Counted from the first letter of the stretch, positions 8,487-18,206 are shown. The stretch is DNA of 64,000 nucleotides from Verrucomicrobiia bacterium (GCA_036405135.1 DASWYF010000048.1:237253-301252); one strand, 5' to 3'. Notes: a model not told the origin generated them from the letters alone. Numbers and translations: made by a program.

Positions 8487-8771
8487 TCAAGCCGCCATGG
8501 GTTGGGGCTCGTGGGAACGGGCAAGATTCATTTCGAGGCGTTGCAGGTAGGTCGGTTGCGTGGGGATGCGGTGCCAGTGGGTGCCATTGAATTCGTAGAG
8601 GCGGGCGAAAACGGCTTTAGGGCTCTGGCGGCTGCCTGCTTCGAGATAGTTCCACGCCGCTTGCTTGGCGGTAAAAGAGGTGACGGTGCTTTTGGAGGGC
8701 CAGCCGAAAACGACAACTGGTTTGTCACTCGAGAAAATACGTCCGTCTAGCAAGCCTGAATAAGTGGTCAT
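8487..8771 (-). CDS. Small protein of unknown function, tandem paralog A
   Basis: This 94-residue protein lies just upstream of its paralog on the same strand. It contains LDGRIFSSDKPVVVFGWPSK near the start and ARLYEFNGTHWHRIP later, matching the neighbour's PLEGKEFTAEKPFIFLGWP and AYEFKDTRWQPV. It carries an extra C-terminal tail (YLQRLEMNLARSHEPQPMAA). No known domain is apparent. The shared aromatic and GWP positions suggest the same small fold with a conserved binding face. Confidence 0.7.
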   Translation of the reverse strand: MTTYSGLLDGRIFSSDKPVVVFGWPSKSTVTSFTAKQAAWNYLEAGSRQSPKAVFARLYEFNGTHWHRIPTQPTYLQRLEMNLARSHEPQPMAA

Positions 8772-9197
8772 GAGTGAGAGGATTACCCAATCGGCACGGT
8801 GATTAAATGAGGTGTTACCCTACTTAAAAATTGGTTTTTGGAAGAGGATGAATTCTAGCCACAGATGGAACACGGATTTACACGGATGAAGAATTACCAC
8901 GGAGACACTGAAAGCACGGAGGGAAAGGCTGGTCAGTTCCGCCTCTGACGCGATTGGAGGGTGGCAAAATATTTCTAACTATTTTTACCCATCGAACACC
9001 GAACGCCCAACGTCGAACATCGAGAGTGGGGAAAAGATTAGAGCCTCGTTCCTCGGCTGGAGAAGGGGGTGGCCGTGGTGATTCCGTCGGCGGGACAGCT
9101 CCACCTTGAATTCGAGGACGACGACGAGGACGAAGGAACGATTATGATCGGGAAAGGCATTGGGCATTTTGCCCGGTGGAAATAAGGAGAATTACCC
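8772..9197. other. Intergenic region with degenerate dispersed repeats
   Basis: No convincing gene is present. The region holds CCACAGATGGAACACGGATT (8860-8879) and ACCACGGAGACAC, then a CGAACACCGAACGCCCAACG run near 8997-9016. These recur in variant form elsewhere in the window (6496-6525, 38347-38400, 63559-63690). AAGGAG at 9184-9189 is the ribosome binding site of the following gene. Confidence 0.5.
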
Positions 9198-10577
9198 ATG
9201 GTAAACTGCGTGAAAATAGGATTGTCGCATCAGCCCGCAATCGGCACTCTCGGCGGTCCTATGCGGCAAGTGAATTTGGGCCTCATCGGTGGTGGCACAG
9301 TCGGCGGCGGCGTTCTGAAGGCGCTGGAGCGCAATGGCGCGCTCATGGCGTCCCGGCTCGGCGTCGAGTTTCGTATTGCCCGCGTGGCGGTGCGTGATCT
9401 GAAAAAGAAGCGTCCGGTGGCGTTGAGCCGCAAGGTGCTCACGACTTCTTGGGAAGAGGTCGTGAATGATCCCGCCGTGGAGGTGGTCATCGAATTGATG
9501 GGCGGCACCACGACGGCAAAAGCGGTGGTGCTCGAGGCGCTTCGACTCGGTAAACCCGTCATTACGGCGAACAAGGCGTTGCTCTCCAAGCATGGTGAGG
9601 AACTCTTCGAAGCAGCCGAGAAGCACGGCGCGAATCTTTACTACGAAGCGAGCGTGGCGGGTGGCATCCCGATCATCAAGGTCTTGCGCGAAGGGCTGAT
9701 TGGTAATCGCGTGACGCGCCTTTACGGCATCCTGAACGGGACGTGCAATTACATCCTCACGCGCATGAAGCGCGAGGGTAAGGGCTTCGAGGAAATTTTG
9801 AGCGATGCGCAGCGACTGGGTTACGCGGAAGCAGAGCCTTCGCTGGATGTGGATGGCTATGATGCGTTGCACAAGGCGGGCATCCTGGCCTCGCTGGCAC
9901 ATGGCTTCTGGGTGAACTCGGATCATGCCTATCTGAACGGCATCCGCGAGATCACGCAGTTGGACATCCAGTTCGCGCAGCAGCTCGGTTACACAATCAA
10001 GCTCTTGGGCATCGTGAAGAAGAATGCGGACAGCGGCGACAAGTGCTCACCGATCGAATTGTCCGTCTGCCCCACGTTGGTGCCGAACTCGCATGTGCTG
10101 GCGAGTGTGAATGAAGTTTTCAACGCCGTGCTGGTGCGCGGTGATGTGGTGGGTGACACGCTGTATTACGGTCGCGGTGCGGGTCAGGACGCGACGGCGA
10201 GTGCCGTGCTGAGCGACTTGGCGGATGCGGCGCTGGACTTGAAGTGCGAAAGCAAGAATCGCATCCCGCCGTTCGTGCCGCATGAGCGCGATGGCGCGGT
10301 TATCGCGCCCGGCAAGATGGTATCGCCATATTACGTGCGGTTCAGCGTGGTGGACAAGCCGGGGACGCTGGCGAAGATCGCGAATCTTTTGGGCAAGGCG
10401 AAGATCGGCATCTCGTCCGTGATCCAGCCGGAAGGCCACGAGGGTGAGAGCGTGCCGCTCATCTTGATGATTCATGACGCGTCGCTGGCGGCGATGACCA
10501 AGGCTTTGGGGCAGATCAGCAAACTGGACGTGATCAAGGGGAAGCCAGTGATGTTCCGGGTGGAGAATTTCGAGTAA
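9198..10577 (+). CDS. hom: Homoserine dehydrogenase
   Basis: This cytoplasmic enzyme reduces aspartate semialdehyde to homoserine for threonine and methionine synthesis. The NAD(P) site LGLIGGGTVGGGVLKAL, the catalytic-domain signature YAEAEPSLDVDGYDALHKA and a C-terminal ACT domain (SPYYVRFSVVDKPGTLAKIA) are all present, so threonine feedback is possible. The ATG at 9198 has an AAGGAG site nine bases upstream; ATG 9261 (MRQVNLGLIGGG) lacks one but would also give a normal N-terminus. It heads a threonine operon. Confidence 0.96.
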   Translation: MVNCVKIGLSHQPAIGTLGGPMRQVNLGLIGGGTVGGGVLKALERNGALMASRLGVEFRIARVAVRDLKKKRPVALSRKVLTTSWEEVVNDPAVEVVIELMGGTTTAKAVVLEALRLGKPVITANKALLSKHGEELFEAAEKHGANLYYEASVAGGIPIIKVLREGLIGNRVTRLYGILNGTCNYILTRMKREGKGFEEILSDAQRLGYAEAEPSLDVDGYDALHKAGILASLAHGFWVNSDHAYLNGIREITQLDIQFAQQLGYTIKLLGIVKKNADSGDKCSPIELSVCPTLVPNSHVLASVNEVFNAVLVRGDVVGDTLYYGRGAGQDATASAVLSDLADAALDLKCESKNRIPPFVPHERDGAVIAPGKMVSPYYVRFSVVDKPGTLAKIANLLGKAKIGISSVIQPEGHEGESVPLILMIHDASLAAMTKALGQISKLDVIKGKPVMFRVENFE

Positions 10578-10598
10578 CCACAAATAAGTCGTACCCTT

Positions 10599-11564
10599 AT
10601 GTTCAACCAAGTCGTACCCTCTGTCAGCCGTTTGCTCGCGAGCGCGATGTTGCTCGCGTGGAACGGTGTGTCCGCCTTTGCGGCGGCACCGGGGCCCCTG
10701 AAAGAAACCGCCGCACCGACCTTTGCCTGGCCCGCGCCGATGCAGTTCCAGGTGGAAGAGGCGGCGCAGGTGAACGGCAACAAGACGGTGTTCCGTCACA
10801 CGTTGTCCTTCACGCGTGCGGAGAATGATTATCTGCTGACGTGGGTGGAGACGAAGTGCGTAGAGGTGGCCGGGCAGAAGATCAAGGGTGAGAAGCTGAA
10901 GAATGAGGTGCGTCCGCTGGAGGCGATGATGTCGAGCCGCCCGCCGTTGCGCATCAGCAGCACGGGGGAATATATCGGCGCGGTGATGTCGCCGGAAGTG
11001 ATCGCCAAGCTGGTCAAGCAGCGTGAACAGGCGTTCCCTGAGAAGACGGCGGAGAACAAGAAGTATGCGGCGGAACTGAATTCTCCCGCAGGCATGGAGA
11101 CGTTTGGGCGGAGTTTGGGGCAGCATTGGAATGCGTGGGTGGGACAGTGGCGGAAGGCGCCCCTCGCGGAGAACACTTCCACGACGAGTCAGGTGCCGAT
11201 GTTCCTCGGTCAGGACATCTTCGTGTTCGGCGAGTTGATGCATAACAATCTCGGCAAGGCGAAGGGCACGGGCGGTCAGGTACGGTTGACCTCGGATGAA
11301 CTGACGACAGGTCCGAAGTATGCCCGGGCTTTGAGCAACGCGATGGGTGGCTTTGAACTGACGCGTCCGACGGTGATTTCGGCGGAGCGCCATGTGGCTT
11401 ATGAGACGGTGACGGACTTGGCGACGTTGCTCCCGAGCACGGCCAGCCGGAAGTCTGTGATGATGGTGGAGCTGGAGGGGAAAACACCTTCCACGAAGGT
11501 AGAAGAATACGGGTATCGCTTTTTCTGGCCGGATGCGGCTAAAGTCAGGAAGTCCGAAAAATGA
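10599..11564 (+). CDS. Secreted protein of unknown function within the threonine operon
   Basis: The 321-residue product has an N-terminal hydrophobic signal (LLASAMLLAWNGVSAFAAAP) and no family that I recognise. The mature part begins with a beta-rich region (FQVEEAAQVNGNKTVFRHTL) and has a central segment (PAGMETFGRSLGQHWNAWVG) predicted to be helical. It starts 21 bases after hom and its stop overlaps the thrC start in an ATGA, so it is co-transcribed and translationally coupled with thrC. There is no reason from sequence to think that it acts in threonine synthesis. Confidence 0.8.
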   Translation: MFNQVVPSVSRLLASAMLLAWNGVSAFAAAPGPLKETAAPTFAWPAPMQFQVEEAAQVNGNKTVFRHTLSFTRAENDYLLTWVETKCVEVAGQKIKGEKLKNEVRPLEAMMSSRPPLRISSTGEYIGAVMSPEVIAKLVKQREQAFPEKTAENKKYAAELNSPAGMETFGRSLGQHWNAWVGQWRKAPLAENTSTTSQVPMFLGQDIFVFGELMHNNLGKAKGTGGQVRLTSDELTTGPKYARALSNAMGGFELTRPTVISAERHVAYETVTDLATLLPSTASRKSVMMVELEGKTPSTKVEEYGYRFFWPDAAKVRKSEK

Positions 11565-12640
11565 CAATTTCTAACAGTGCAAATCGTTGGGGTGGGATCA
11601 TCGAGGCTTATCGGCGTTATCTGCCGGTGACCGAGTCGACGCCGATCGTGTCCTTGTGCGAAGGCAACACGCCGCTGGTGCGCGTGGATAATTTCGTGAA
11701 GGCAATCGGTGGCGAGTTCGAGCTCTATCTGAAGTACGAGGGCTTGAACCCGACGTGCTCTTTCAAAGACCGCGGCATGACGATGGCCGTGACGAAGGCG
11801 AAGGAAAAAGGCGCGCAAGTAGTCATCTGCGCCAGCACGGGCAACACCTCCGCAAGCGCAGCAGCATATGCGGCGCGTGCCGGTTTGAAGTGCGTGGTGC
11901 TGCTCCCGAACGGCAAGATCGCCCTCGGCAAACTCGCACAGGCCTTGATGTATGGGGCCACGACGATCTCCATCGAAGGTAACTTTGATGAAGCCTTGCG
12001 CATTGTGCGTGAACTCGGCGAGACGGGTAAGGTGGAAGTCGTTAACAGCGTGAACCCCGTTCGTATCGAAGGTCAGAAGACGGCGGCGTTCGAGATCTGC
12101 GATCAGCTTGGTCGCGCGCCTGATTTCCATTACCTGCCGGTGGGTAACGCAGGCAACATCACGGCATATTGGAAGGGTTTTAAGGAATACTACTCGGTGC
12201 AAAAAGCAGATCGTCTGCCGAAGATGTGCGGCTGGCAGGCGGCTGGCGCGGCACCGATCGTGGATGGATATCCGATCGAGAAGCCAAGTACGGTGGCGAC
12301 GGCGATCCGTATCGGCAACCCTGCGAGCTGGCAGCCTGCGGTGAATGCGGCGAAAGAGTCCCAAGGCTTCATCGACAAGGTGACGGATGAGGAGATTTTG
12401 GCAGCGTATAAATTGATCGCACGCACAGACGGCATTTTCGTGGAGCCTGCTTGCGCGGCTCCGTTGGCAGGCCTGATCCGCAGCGTGAAAGCGGGTAAGA
12501 TTCCCGTCGGCAGTGTCATCACGGCCACGATGACGGGCCATGGCTTGAAGGATCCGGATAATGCGATCAAGACGGCAGGCTTCGAAGCGACAGTGGTGCC
12601 GCCGACGAAGGAAGCCGTGATGAAGGTGATCGGATTGTAA
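11561..12640 (+). CDS. thrC: Threonine synthase
   Basis: This is a 359-residue PLP enzyme converting O-phosphohomoserine to threonine. The lysine in CSFKDRGM (Lys69) is the PLP Schiff-base residue, followed by ASTGNTSASAAAYAARAG, the phosphate- and PLP-binding loop. EGNTPLVRVDNF near residues 34-45 is typical of the short class found in many Gram-negative and Gram-positive bacteria. The ATGA overlap with the upstream secreted gene implies coupled translation. With hom it makes the last steps of threonine synthesis; homoserine kinase is not in the window. Confidence 0.96.
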   Translation: MTISNSANRWGGIIEAYRRYLPVTESTPIVSLCEGNTPLVRVDNFVKAIGGEFELYLKYEGLNPTCSFKDRGMTMAVTKAKEKGAQVVICASTGNTSASAAAYAARAGLKCVVLLPNGKIALGKLAQALMYGATTISIEGNFDEALRIVRELGETGKVEVVNSVNPVRIEGQKTAAFEICDQLGRAPDFHYLPVGNAGNITAYWKGFKEYYSVQKADRLPKMCGWQAAGAAPIVDGYPIEKPSTVATAIRIGNPASWQPAVNAAKESQGFIDKVTDEEILAAYKLIARTDGIFVEPACAAPLAGLIRSVKAGKIPVGSVITATMTGHGLKDPDNAIKTAGFEATVVPPTKEAVMKVIGL

Positions 12641-12668
12641 GCCCAATTCACTTAACGCTACGGCGTGT

Positions 12669-13142
12669 ATGCCTCTGACCTATCAAACAGGTGACGCAAC
12701 ACGTCCGCTCGGTGATGGGCAGAAAATTATCGTCCACGTCTGCAATGATGTCGGTGCTTGGGGCAAAGGCTTTGTCACCTCCATCAGCAAACGCTGGAAA
12801 GAACCTGAGGCTCGTTATCGCGCATGGTTTCAGGGCGAGGAGAAAATCCCTTTTGCTTTAGGCGAAGTGCAATTCGTCTCCGTTACTCCGGACATCACAA
12901 TCGCCAATCTGATCGGCCAACGAAACATTCGCACGCGAACCAAAGTTCCCCCGATTCGTTACGATGCCGTTCAAGCAGGTTTGGCGAAAGTAGCAGAGCA
13001 CGCGCTGAAACATTCCGCCTCTGTTCATATGCCTCGCATCGGGTGCGGCTTGGCCGGTGGCAAGTGGGAAGAGATACTTCCACTCATCGAGGCCGAACTG
13101 ATCGCCCAAGGCATATCAGTGACGGTGTATGACTTCGCCTGA
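12669..13142 (+). CDS. Macrodomain protein (ADP-ribose-binding or hydrolysing)
   Basis: The 157-residue protein is a single macrodomain. The N-terminal YQTGDATRP, the IVHVCNDVGAWGKGFV loop that contacts ADP-ribose, and the later PRIGCGLAGGKWEEI phosphate loop match small bacterial and TARG1-like macrodomains. Expected roles are removing ADP-ribose from proteins or nucleic acids or hydrolysing its derivatives. It stands 28 bases after thrC on the same strand and may share its transcript. It is convergent with the giant secreted protein gene, 15 bases away. Confidence 0.88.
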   Translation: MPLTYQTGDATRPLGDGQKIIVHVCNDVGAWGKGFVTSISKRWKEPEARYRAWFQGEEKIPFALGEVQFVSVTPDITIANLIGQRNIRTRTKVPPIRYDAVQAGLAKVAEHALKHSASVHMPRIGCGLAGGKWEEILPLIEAELIAQGISVTVYDFA

Positions 13143-13157
13143 GTGAATCGTTGTGCC

Positions 13158-16100
13158 TTACGGCACCAGCGTCGCCATCACGCGATAGAATTTCTGCGCG
13201 CCTGTATTGCTCACGGCAAAGGTGTGGATATTACCATCCCCATTGAATGATTCCCCCGTGATCCACGTGGGCGAACTCAAGGACGTCGTGGATTGCAGTT
13301 CGTAATGGATGCCTGCCGTCGTGGCCAACGTGAAGGAGACATTCCCGCTCACCAACACTGGCATACCCAGCACCGGTGCGATCAGCGTAACTAACGGCGC
13401 ATCCAGGGAGAGCAACGCCAGGCGATTGATGGTGATGTTACCGATGGCTGTGAAATTACCGCCAATCCACAGATGGCCATCAGTAGTGAGCGCAGCAGAA
13501 TTCACGATCTGATTCGGATCCCAATCTTTACCACCAGCGAAGATCTGGTCCGCTGTGCCGTCCAGGCTGATACGCAGGAGTTGTTTGCGTTGATTGCCAG
13601 AAGCCACGGTGGTGGTGAAGTTACCGACTGCGATCACGCGTCCATCGGACATCGGAACAACTTCGCGCACCATGCCACCTGCCGTGATGTTCGTAAGTCC
13701 CCAAGAGGTATCCAATATGCCATTCGCGCTGAGGCGCGCGACGATGGGTTTGATCGGCGAGCTGTTGCCGACATTGCCGAAATCACCACCAATAACGATG
13801 TAGCCATTCACCAAGGCCAGAGAACGCACAGCACCATTGATGTAGGCGGGCGTGAACGAAGTATCGAGCGTGCCGGTATCGTTCAGGCGCGCCAGGTTCG
13901 TGATGGCCGTGCCATTGATGTTCGTGAAGGTGCCGCCGATGAGCACCTTGCCATCCGCTTGCACAAGAACGGCGTAGATATCCATCGTGCCGTTCGTGTT
14001 CGCGATGGTCGGGCGAAAGCCGCTATCGAACGCACCGCTGGAACTCAATCGCGCGAAACCTTTTTGCGCATTGCCTTGCACGGTGCTGAAGCGGCCACCT
14101 ATGTAAACGGCTTGATCTGCATTCGTCGCCGCGCAACTGATATATTGATCATAGGCAGAGGTGCTCGCGTCGGTGTAACGACCGCCTGTGAAAGTCGTAT
14201 CGATTGTGCCATCCGTGTTGAAACGGATGATGTTCGCGTAGCTCAAGGCGGGGAAAGCGTTCGCCAAGAGGCTGCCTACCACTAGCAATTTGCCATCGGG
14301 GAAACGGTAGAAATTACTCACACCGCCGCTGATGTAACCGGTGTTTAGACTGTTCGTGAGGCGGAAGTTGGTGGGGTTGCCATCACGCTGGAATTGCAGC
14401 AGAGGACCCGTGGTGATGCTGTTAAAAATTGAGAAGGCACCACCGACCAACACCGAGCCATCAGGCAACGAGATGACTTTGGTGATGCTATTACCAAACG
14501 TCCGACCTGACAGACTGAAGTCAGCCTCGGGCGTGCCGGGTGAAAGGTAAACCTCCGCCGTGACGACGGCGCTGGTGCTCATGCCGAACTGGTTGGAGAC
14601 CACGGCGTAGATCGCGTTCGTGTTCGCGAAGGTGCGCGTCAGACTGTAGGAGAAATAGTTGCTGCCCGCACCGTAGGTCGTCGTGCGTGCGGTGTGCAGC
14701 GTGTTGTTCGTGTACCAATACAAGGTGGCCGAGACGCTCGAGGTGAAGCCGATGCTGACTGAGCCTGCACTCGTCAGGCGCGTGGTATAGGTGCGTACGC
14801 CTAGTGGTTGGATGGCGATGTAAGGCACGTCGGCGAGCTGAACAGAGACGGTGACCACTTTGCTGGTGCGCGAACCGAATTGATTGCTCGCCACGACGTA
14901 ATACGTGCCTGCATCGCTGCCTTGCACGGAAGGGATATCGAGGATCTTCACGAAGCCGTTGCCGTTCGTGGGGTAATCATAATTCACCGCCGTGTGGCTG
15001 GGGATGAGAGAGTCATTGCGATACCAGTAGAACGCCAGCGGGGGAACGCCGTAAGCCGAAGCTGCGATGGTCAGGCGTGTGTTTTGGGTGGTACTGATGG
15101 TTGTGCCGATGGTCCGGATCTCGTTCGGGTATTCGAAGAAAACATCCGGAGCGGTGGTAAGAAAACTCTGCACCTTCACCACGGCGCTGGTGACTGAGCC
15201 TGCGCCGTTTTGCAGCACGGCGTAGTAAGTATCAGCAACAGCAGAAGGGTTCGAGATTCTTTGCAGCAGCGGTGTCTCGGTGCTGGTGAGATAGCTGCCA
15301 TTCTTATACCAGAGCACGGCAGTCACCGGTGTGCCGGAAGCGACGAGGCTCAGGCTGAAGGGGCTATTCGTGATGACATATTGGTCTTTCAGATTTTCCG
15401 CGATGACGGGCAAGGTCGATACCTGAATCTGCGCGACGACACTGGTGATGGAGCCGAAATTATTGGTCACCACCACGGAGTAACCACCGGCATCGACGGC
15501 TTGAAAATCCGTGATGTAGAGTGCGGGGCTGGCGGGAGCTGTGGGTGATGTGCCAGCGGCGAGCGTGGCGTATTTGGGACCGTTCACCAAAGGCACGCCG
15601 TCTTTTTGCCAGAACCAGCCGATTGGTGGTGTGCCGGTGACCGTGCAGGTAATGACCGGTGTCTGGGTGAGTGCCCAGTAGTTATTGCTCGGCTGCACGA
15701 GGAAGGTCGGTGATTCGCCAGCGCCGACGGTGAGCACGGTGTTGGTCGAAGCATTGCCCACACCGTTACCGACCACGACACTGTAGGTACCCGAGTTGGC
15801 GGGTTGGATGTTATTGAGGGGATAGGTGGATTGCGTGGCGCCATCGATTGGCGTGTTGTTCCTGGACCATTGATAGGTCATGGGCAGATCGCTCAAGGCG
15901 GTCACGCTCAACACGATGTCTGTATTGATGATGCGCGTGCCACCACCGCTGATCGAACTGATGACGGGTGCCATGGGGCTGGGCGCTTCACCATCGGTGA
16001 TGCGCACGATGCCGACTTGATTGCCGCCATCTTCCTCGGGATCGAGATGCTCACGGTGAATTTCATAGTAAGCGGGGACGCTGACACCGCTGACGGAGAA

Positions 16101-16436
16101 GAAAACGAACACATCCACCGTGGAATCATTGAACCAGCCGGTGAGGTCCAGATAGAGCACATCGTAATTTTTGAAAGCGGACCAAGTGCCGGATCGAGGA
16201 GAGATGCCAGAGGCGGCAGGCACCGAGTAGGTGCCATTGGCGTGCAACACCGCTTTATAACTGCCGGTGGATTCATAGGCGGCATTGCCACCTTTGCTTA
16301 CGATCTGCAGCCAGAGAGTTTTGCCCGCCAACTGGCTGGGCAAAAGATTTGCAGCAGAGTATTCAGCCCCCGCGGAATTCTGCACCACCCCGAGCATCAG
16401 CAATAGCCCCAACCACACCCCAGTGAAACGATTCAT
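13158..16436 (-). CDS. Giant secreted protein with immunoglobulin-like and delta-60 repeats
   Basis: From ATG 16436 the protein has about 1,092 residues: a signal peptide (MNRFTGVWLGLLLMLGVVQN), an unclassified N-terminal domain, then several Ig-like domains (markers NNTPIDGATQSTYPLNNIQ, ANSGTYSVVVGNG, DAGGYSVVVTNN, DAGTYYVVASNQFG) to about residue 630. Then come delta-60/DUF5122 propeller repeats (DGSVLVGGAFS, DGKVLIGGTFTNINGTAITN, DGHLWIGGNFTAI). The C-terminus contains YELQSTTSLSSPTW...KFYRV, a module seen again in the protein ending at 51353. It is probably a cell-surface or released adhesion or binding protein. No catalytic motif is visible. Confidence 0.88.
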   Translation of the reverse strand: MNRFTGVWLGLLLMLGVVQNSAGAEYSAANLLPSQLAGKTLWLQIVSKGGNAAYESTGSYKAVLHANGTYSVPAASGISPRSGTWSAFKNYDVLYLDLTGWFNDSTVDVFVFFSVSGVSVPAYYEIHREHLDPEEDGGNQVGIVRITDGEAPSPMAPVISSISGGGTRIINTDIVLSVTALSDLPMTYQWSRNNTPIDGATQSTYPLNNIQPANSGTYSVVVGNGVGNASTNTVLTVGAGESPTFLVQPSNNYWALTQTPVITCTVTGTPPIGWFWQKDGVPLVNGPKYATLAAGTSPTAPASPALYITDFQAVDAGGYSVVVTNNFGSITSVVAQIQVSTLPVIAENLKDQYVITNSPFSLSLVASGTPVTAVLWYKNGSYLTSTETPLLQRISNPSAVADTYYAVLQNGAGSVTSAVVKVQSFLTTAPDVFFEYPNEIRTIGTTISTTQNTRLTIAASAYGVPPLAFYWYRNDSLIPSHTAVNYDYPTNGNGFVKILDIPSVQGSDAGTYYVVASNQFGSRTSKVVTVSVQLADVPYIAIQPLGVRTYTTRLTSAGSVSIGFTSSVSATLYWYTNNTLHTARTTTYGAGSNYFSYSLTRTFANTNAIYAVVSNQFGMSTSAVVTAEVYLSPGTPEADFSLSGRTFGNSITKVISLPDGSVLVGGAFSIFNSITTGPLLQFQRDGNPTNFRLTNSLNTGYISGGVSNFYRFPDGKLLVVGSLLANAFPALSYANIIRFNTDGTIDTTFTGGRYTDASTSAYDQYISCAATNADQAVYIGGRFSTVQGNAQKGFARLSSSGAFDSGFRPTIANTNGTMDIYAVLVQADGKVLIGGTFTNINGTAITNLARLNDTGTLDTSFTPAYINGAVRSLALVNGYIVIGGDFGNVGNSSPIKPIVARLSANGILDTSWGLTNITAGGMVREVVPMSDGRVIAVGNFTTTVASGNQRKQLLRISLDGTADQIFAGGKDWDPNQIVNSAALTTDGHLWIGGNFTAIGNITINRLALLSLDAPLVTLIAPVLGMPVLVSGNVSFTLATTAGIHYELQSTTSLSSPTWITGESFNGDGNIHTFAVSNTGAQKFYRVMATLVP

Positions 16437-16689
16437 AATACACCGCAAGATTGGCAAAAAATTCGCTTACCGATGAAAAGCCGACAGAGCTTTAAACGGA
16501 TTGGATGAAACGCATCTGGAAAGCGTCAACTTCCTTGCAATCAAGCGGTTGGAGGAGAAGCAAAAGGTGAGCCTAAGTCAAACGTGAGAATGCGTTTTGA
16601 AATGAAAAGATTTATCCCTTTTTGTCCATAGGGAAACAATGGAGGCTTTGTTAGGGCCAAGTGGAAGGAGCAAAAAAACGAACCTGCTA

Positions 16690-17385
16690 TTAACTAATTT
16701 TCTTCTCTCGTAGCAAATCTAGTGCGATGGCGGCGGCGGCGACTTCGGCGGCTTTTTTGCTCTTGCCGGTGCCGCGTGCCAATTCGCGACCGGTGTGCCA
16801 GACGGCGCACTCGAACTCACGATCGTGATCGGGACCCGTGGCTGAGACCACCTCATAACGCGGAGCTTCCACTGAGGTAGATTGCAGGAATTCCTGCAAC
16901 GCACCTTTGGGATTTTCCACCTTGGGCAGGTGGTCGAGGTTATCGAGCTGCGAGCGAAATTGTTTGATGAGCGTGGCGCAAGCGCAGTCCTGGCCGCTAT
17001 CCAGATAGACTGCACCGATCACAGCTTCAAAGGCGTCTGCCAAGATGGAAGGACGCAAGCGACCGCCGTTGGCTTCTTCGCCCCGGCTCATGATGAGGTA
17101 GTCGCCGAGCTTCAGGAACATCGCGCGTTCCGCGAGCGAGTTCTGGTTCACCAAGCGGGCGCGACCTTTGGTGAGGGAACCTTCATCCGCATCAGGAAAA
17201 CGGTCGTAGAGTTCGCGGGTGAGACAGAGCTGGAGAACGGCGTCACCGAGGAATTCGAGGCGCTGGTTGTGCTCCGTTTCGCCCGACTCATGGGACATGG
17301 AAGGGTGCGTCAGGGCCAGGCGTAACAGTTCCGGCTGGCGGAACCTATAACCCAGAGCGGATTCTAATTGTGCATGTATGCTCAC
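16690..17385 (-). CDS. rnc: Ribonuclease III
   Basis: The 231-residue enzyme cuts double-stranded RNA in rRNA and mRNA processing. It carries the RNase III signature with catalytic Glu44 and Asp48 (RLEFLGDAVLQL) and Asp117/Glu120 (ADAFEAVIG), followed by a C-terminal double-stranded RNA-binding domain (NPKGALQEFLQS ... GKSKKAAEVAAAAIALDLL). Length and domain order are normal and all key residues are present. It is monocistronic in appearance. Confidence 0.97.
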   Translation of the reverse strand: MSIHAQLESALGYRFRQPELLRLALTHPSMSHESGETEHNQRLEFLGDAVLQLCLTRELYDRFPDADEGSLTKGRARLVNQNSLAERAMFLKLGDYLIMSRGEEANGGRLRPSILADAFEAVIGAVYLDSGQDCACATLIKQFRSQLDNLDHLPKVENPKGALQEFLQSTSVEAPRYEVVSATGPDHDREFECAVWHTGRELARGTGKSKKAAEVAAAAIALDLLREKKIS

Positions 17386-17492
17386 GCTGATTTAGAGGCC
17401 CACGATCTGGCCGAAACCGCTTACAACATCGTGCTTATGGCCGAGACTCTTACGTTGACCAGATGGAAAACGTAATCCGGTAAGTTACGGAG

Positions 17493-18206
17493 TTATGACG
17501 GGGAAGAACCCGGTTTGATTTCATCCTCCGGAACGGGCGCAGGCGGGATCGCAGTGGCTTCTTCCACGAAAGGTGGGGCTTCACCGGAAGATTTCAAAGG
17601 CGGTTCTTCGGACGTGGCATCAGCCGGAGCTGCCGCAGCATCAGCGGGTGCTTCCGTGGTCACAGAGGGGAGAGGTTGCGCGGTGGGTTCGGAACCAGGC
17701 AAGCCGTGTTCGAGCAAGTTCGCCACGTCATGCTGCACCTGTTGCAATTGATCGAGCTGCAGATCGGGATCGGGAATGGTGAAGATATCGCCCGTCTTGG
17801 GCTGTTCATAGACGAACACGCGCTGGCCTTCCTGTTTGAACTGGCTCTGGATTTTCAGGAGGCGTTTGCGCTCGAGCATCACGGCGAGGATGTAACTCGC
17901 GGCGGCATACTTGGGGTCATTCAGCTCCACCAGTTTGCGCAGGAGTGTTTCGGCGGTGTCTTTCTGGATCGCATCGGGTGCTTGCGCAGGAGGCGCGTGA
18001 TAGACGCCCTGCCATTGGGAGATGAAGCCTTTGCGGTCCTTGGCTCCGGCAGCGAATTGCTCCTGCCAGCACTTCTCGCACACGTCCATGCGTTGATACT
18101 CGTGTTTTTCATCGCACAAGACCGTGCGATACGGCTGCTTGTCAGCGAACTTCTGCTGGCACGCCTGGCAATGATGCGCCCGTGACTGAATGTTCCAATC
18201 GATCAT
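17493..18206 (-). CDS. Zinc-ribbon protein of unknown function
   Basis: This 237-residue soluble protein starts with two Cys pairs (CQACQQKF at about 14-21 and VCEKCWQEQF at about 47-56) plus a further Cys and His between them, consistent with a small zinc ribbon. The middle is helical (LRKLVELNDPKYAAASYILAVMLERKR), and the last 70 residues are Ala/Pro/Glu-rich and probably disordered. The middle part resembles proteins often annotated as hypothetical in Verrucomicrobiota. It is divergent from the M24-like gene. Confidence 0.75.
   Translation of the reverse strand: MIDWNIQSRAHHCQACQQKFADKQPYRTVLCDEKHEYQRMDVCEKCWQEQFAAGAKDRKGFISQWQGVYHAPPAQAPDAIQKDTAETLLRKLVELNDPKYAAASYILAVMLERKRLLKIQSQFKQEGQRVFVYEQPKTGDIFTIPDPDLQLDQLQQVQHDVANLLEHGLPGSEPTAQPLPSVTTEAPADAAAAPADATSEEPPLKSSGEAPPFVEEATAIPPAPVPEDEIKPGSSPS

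Noticed and set aside
10047..11567. Open frame of 506 codons on the minus strand antisense to hom and the secreted gene
   Set aside because: Its translation is Arg/His/Gln-rich with no domain, and it overlaps well-supported plus-strand genes along its whole length. It is a shadow caused by codon bias.
11399..12646. Open frame of 415 codons antisense to thrC
   Set aside because: It is fully covered by threonine synthase and has an Arg/His-rich translation typical of antisense frames.
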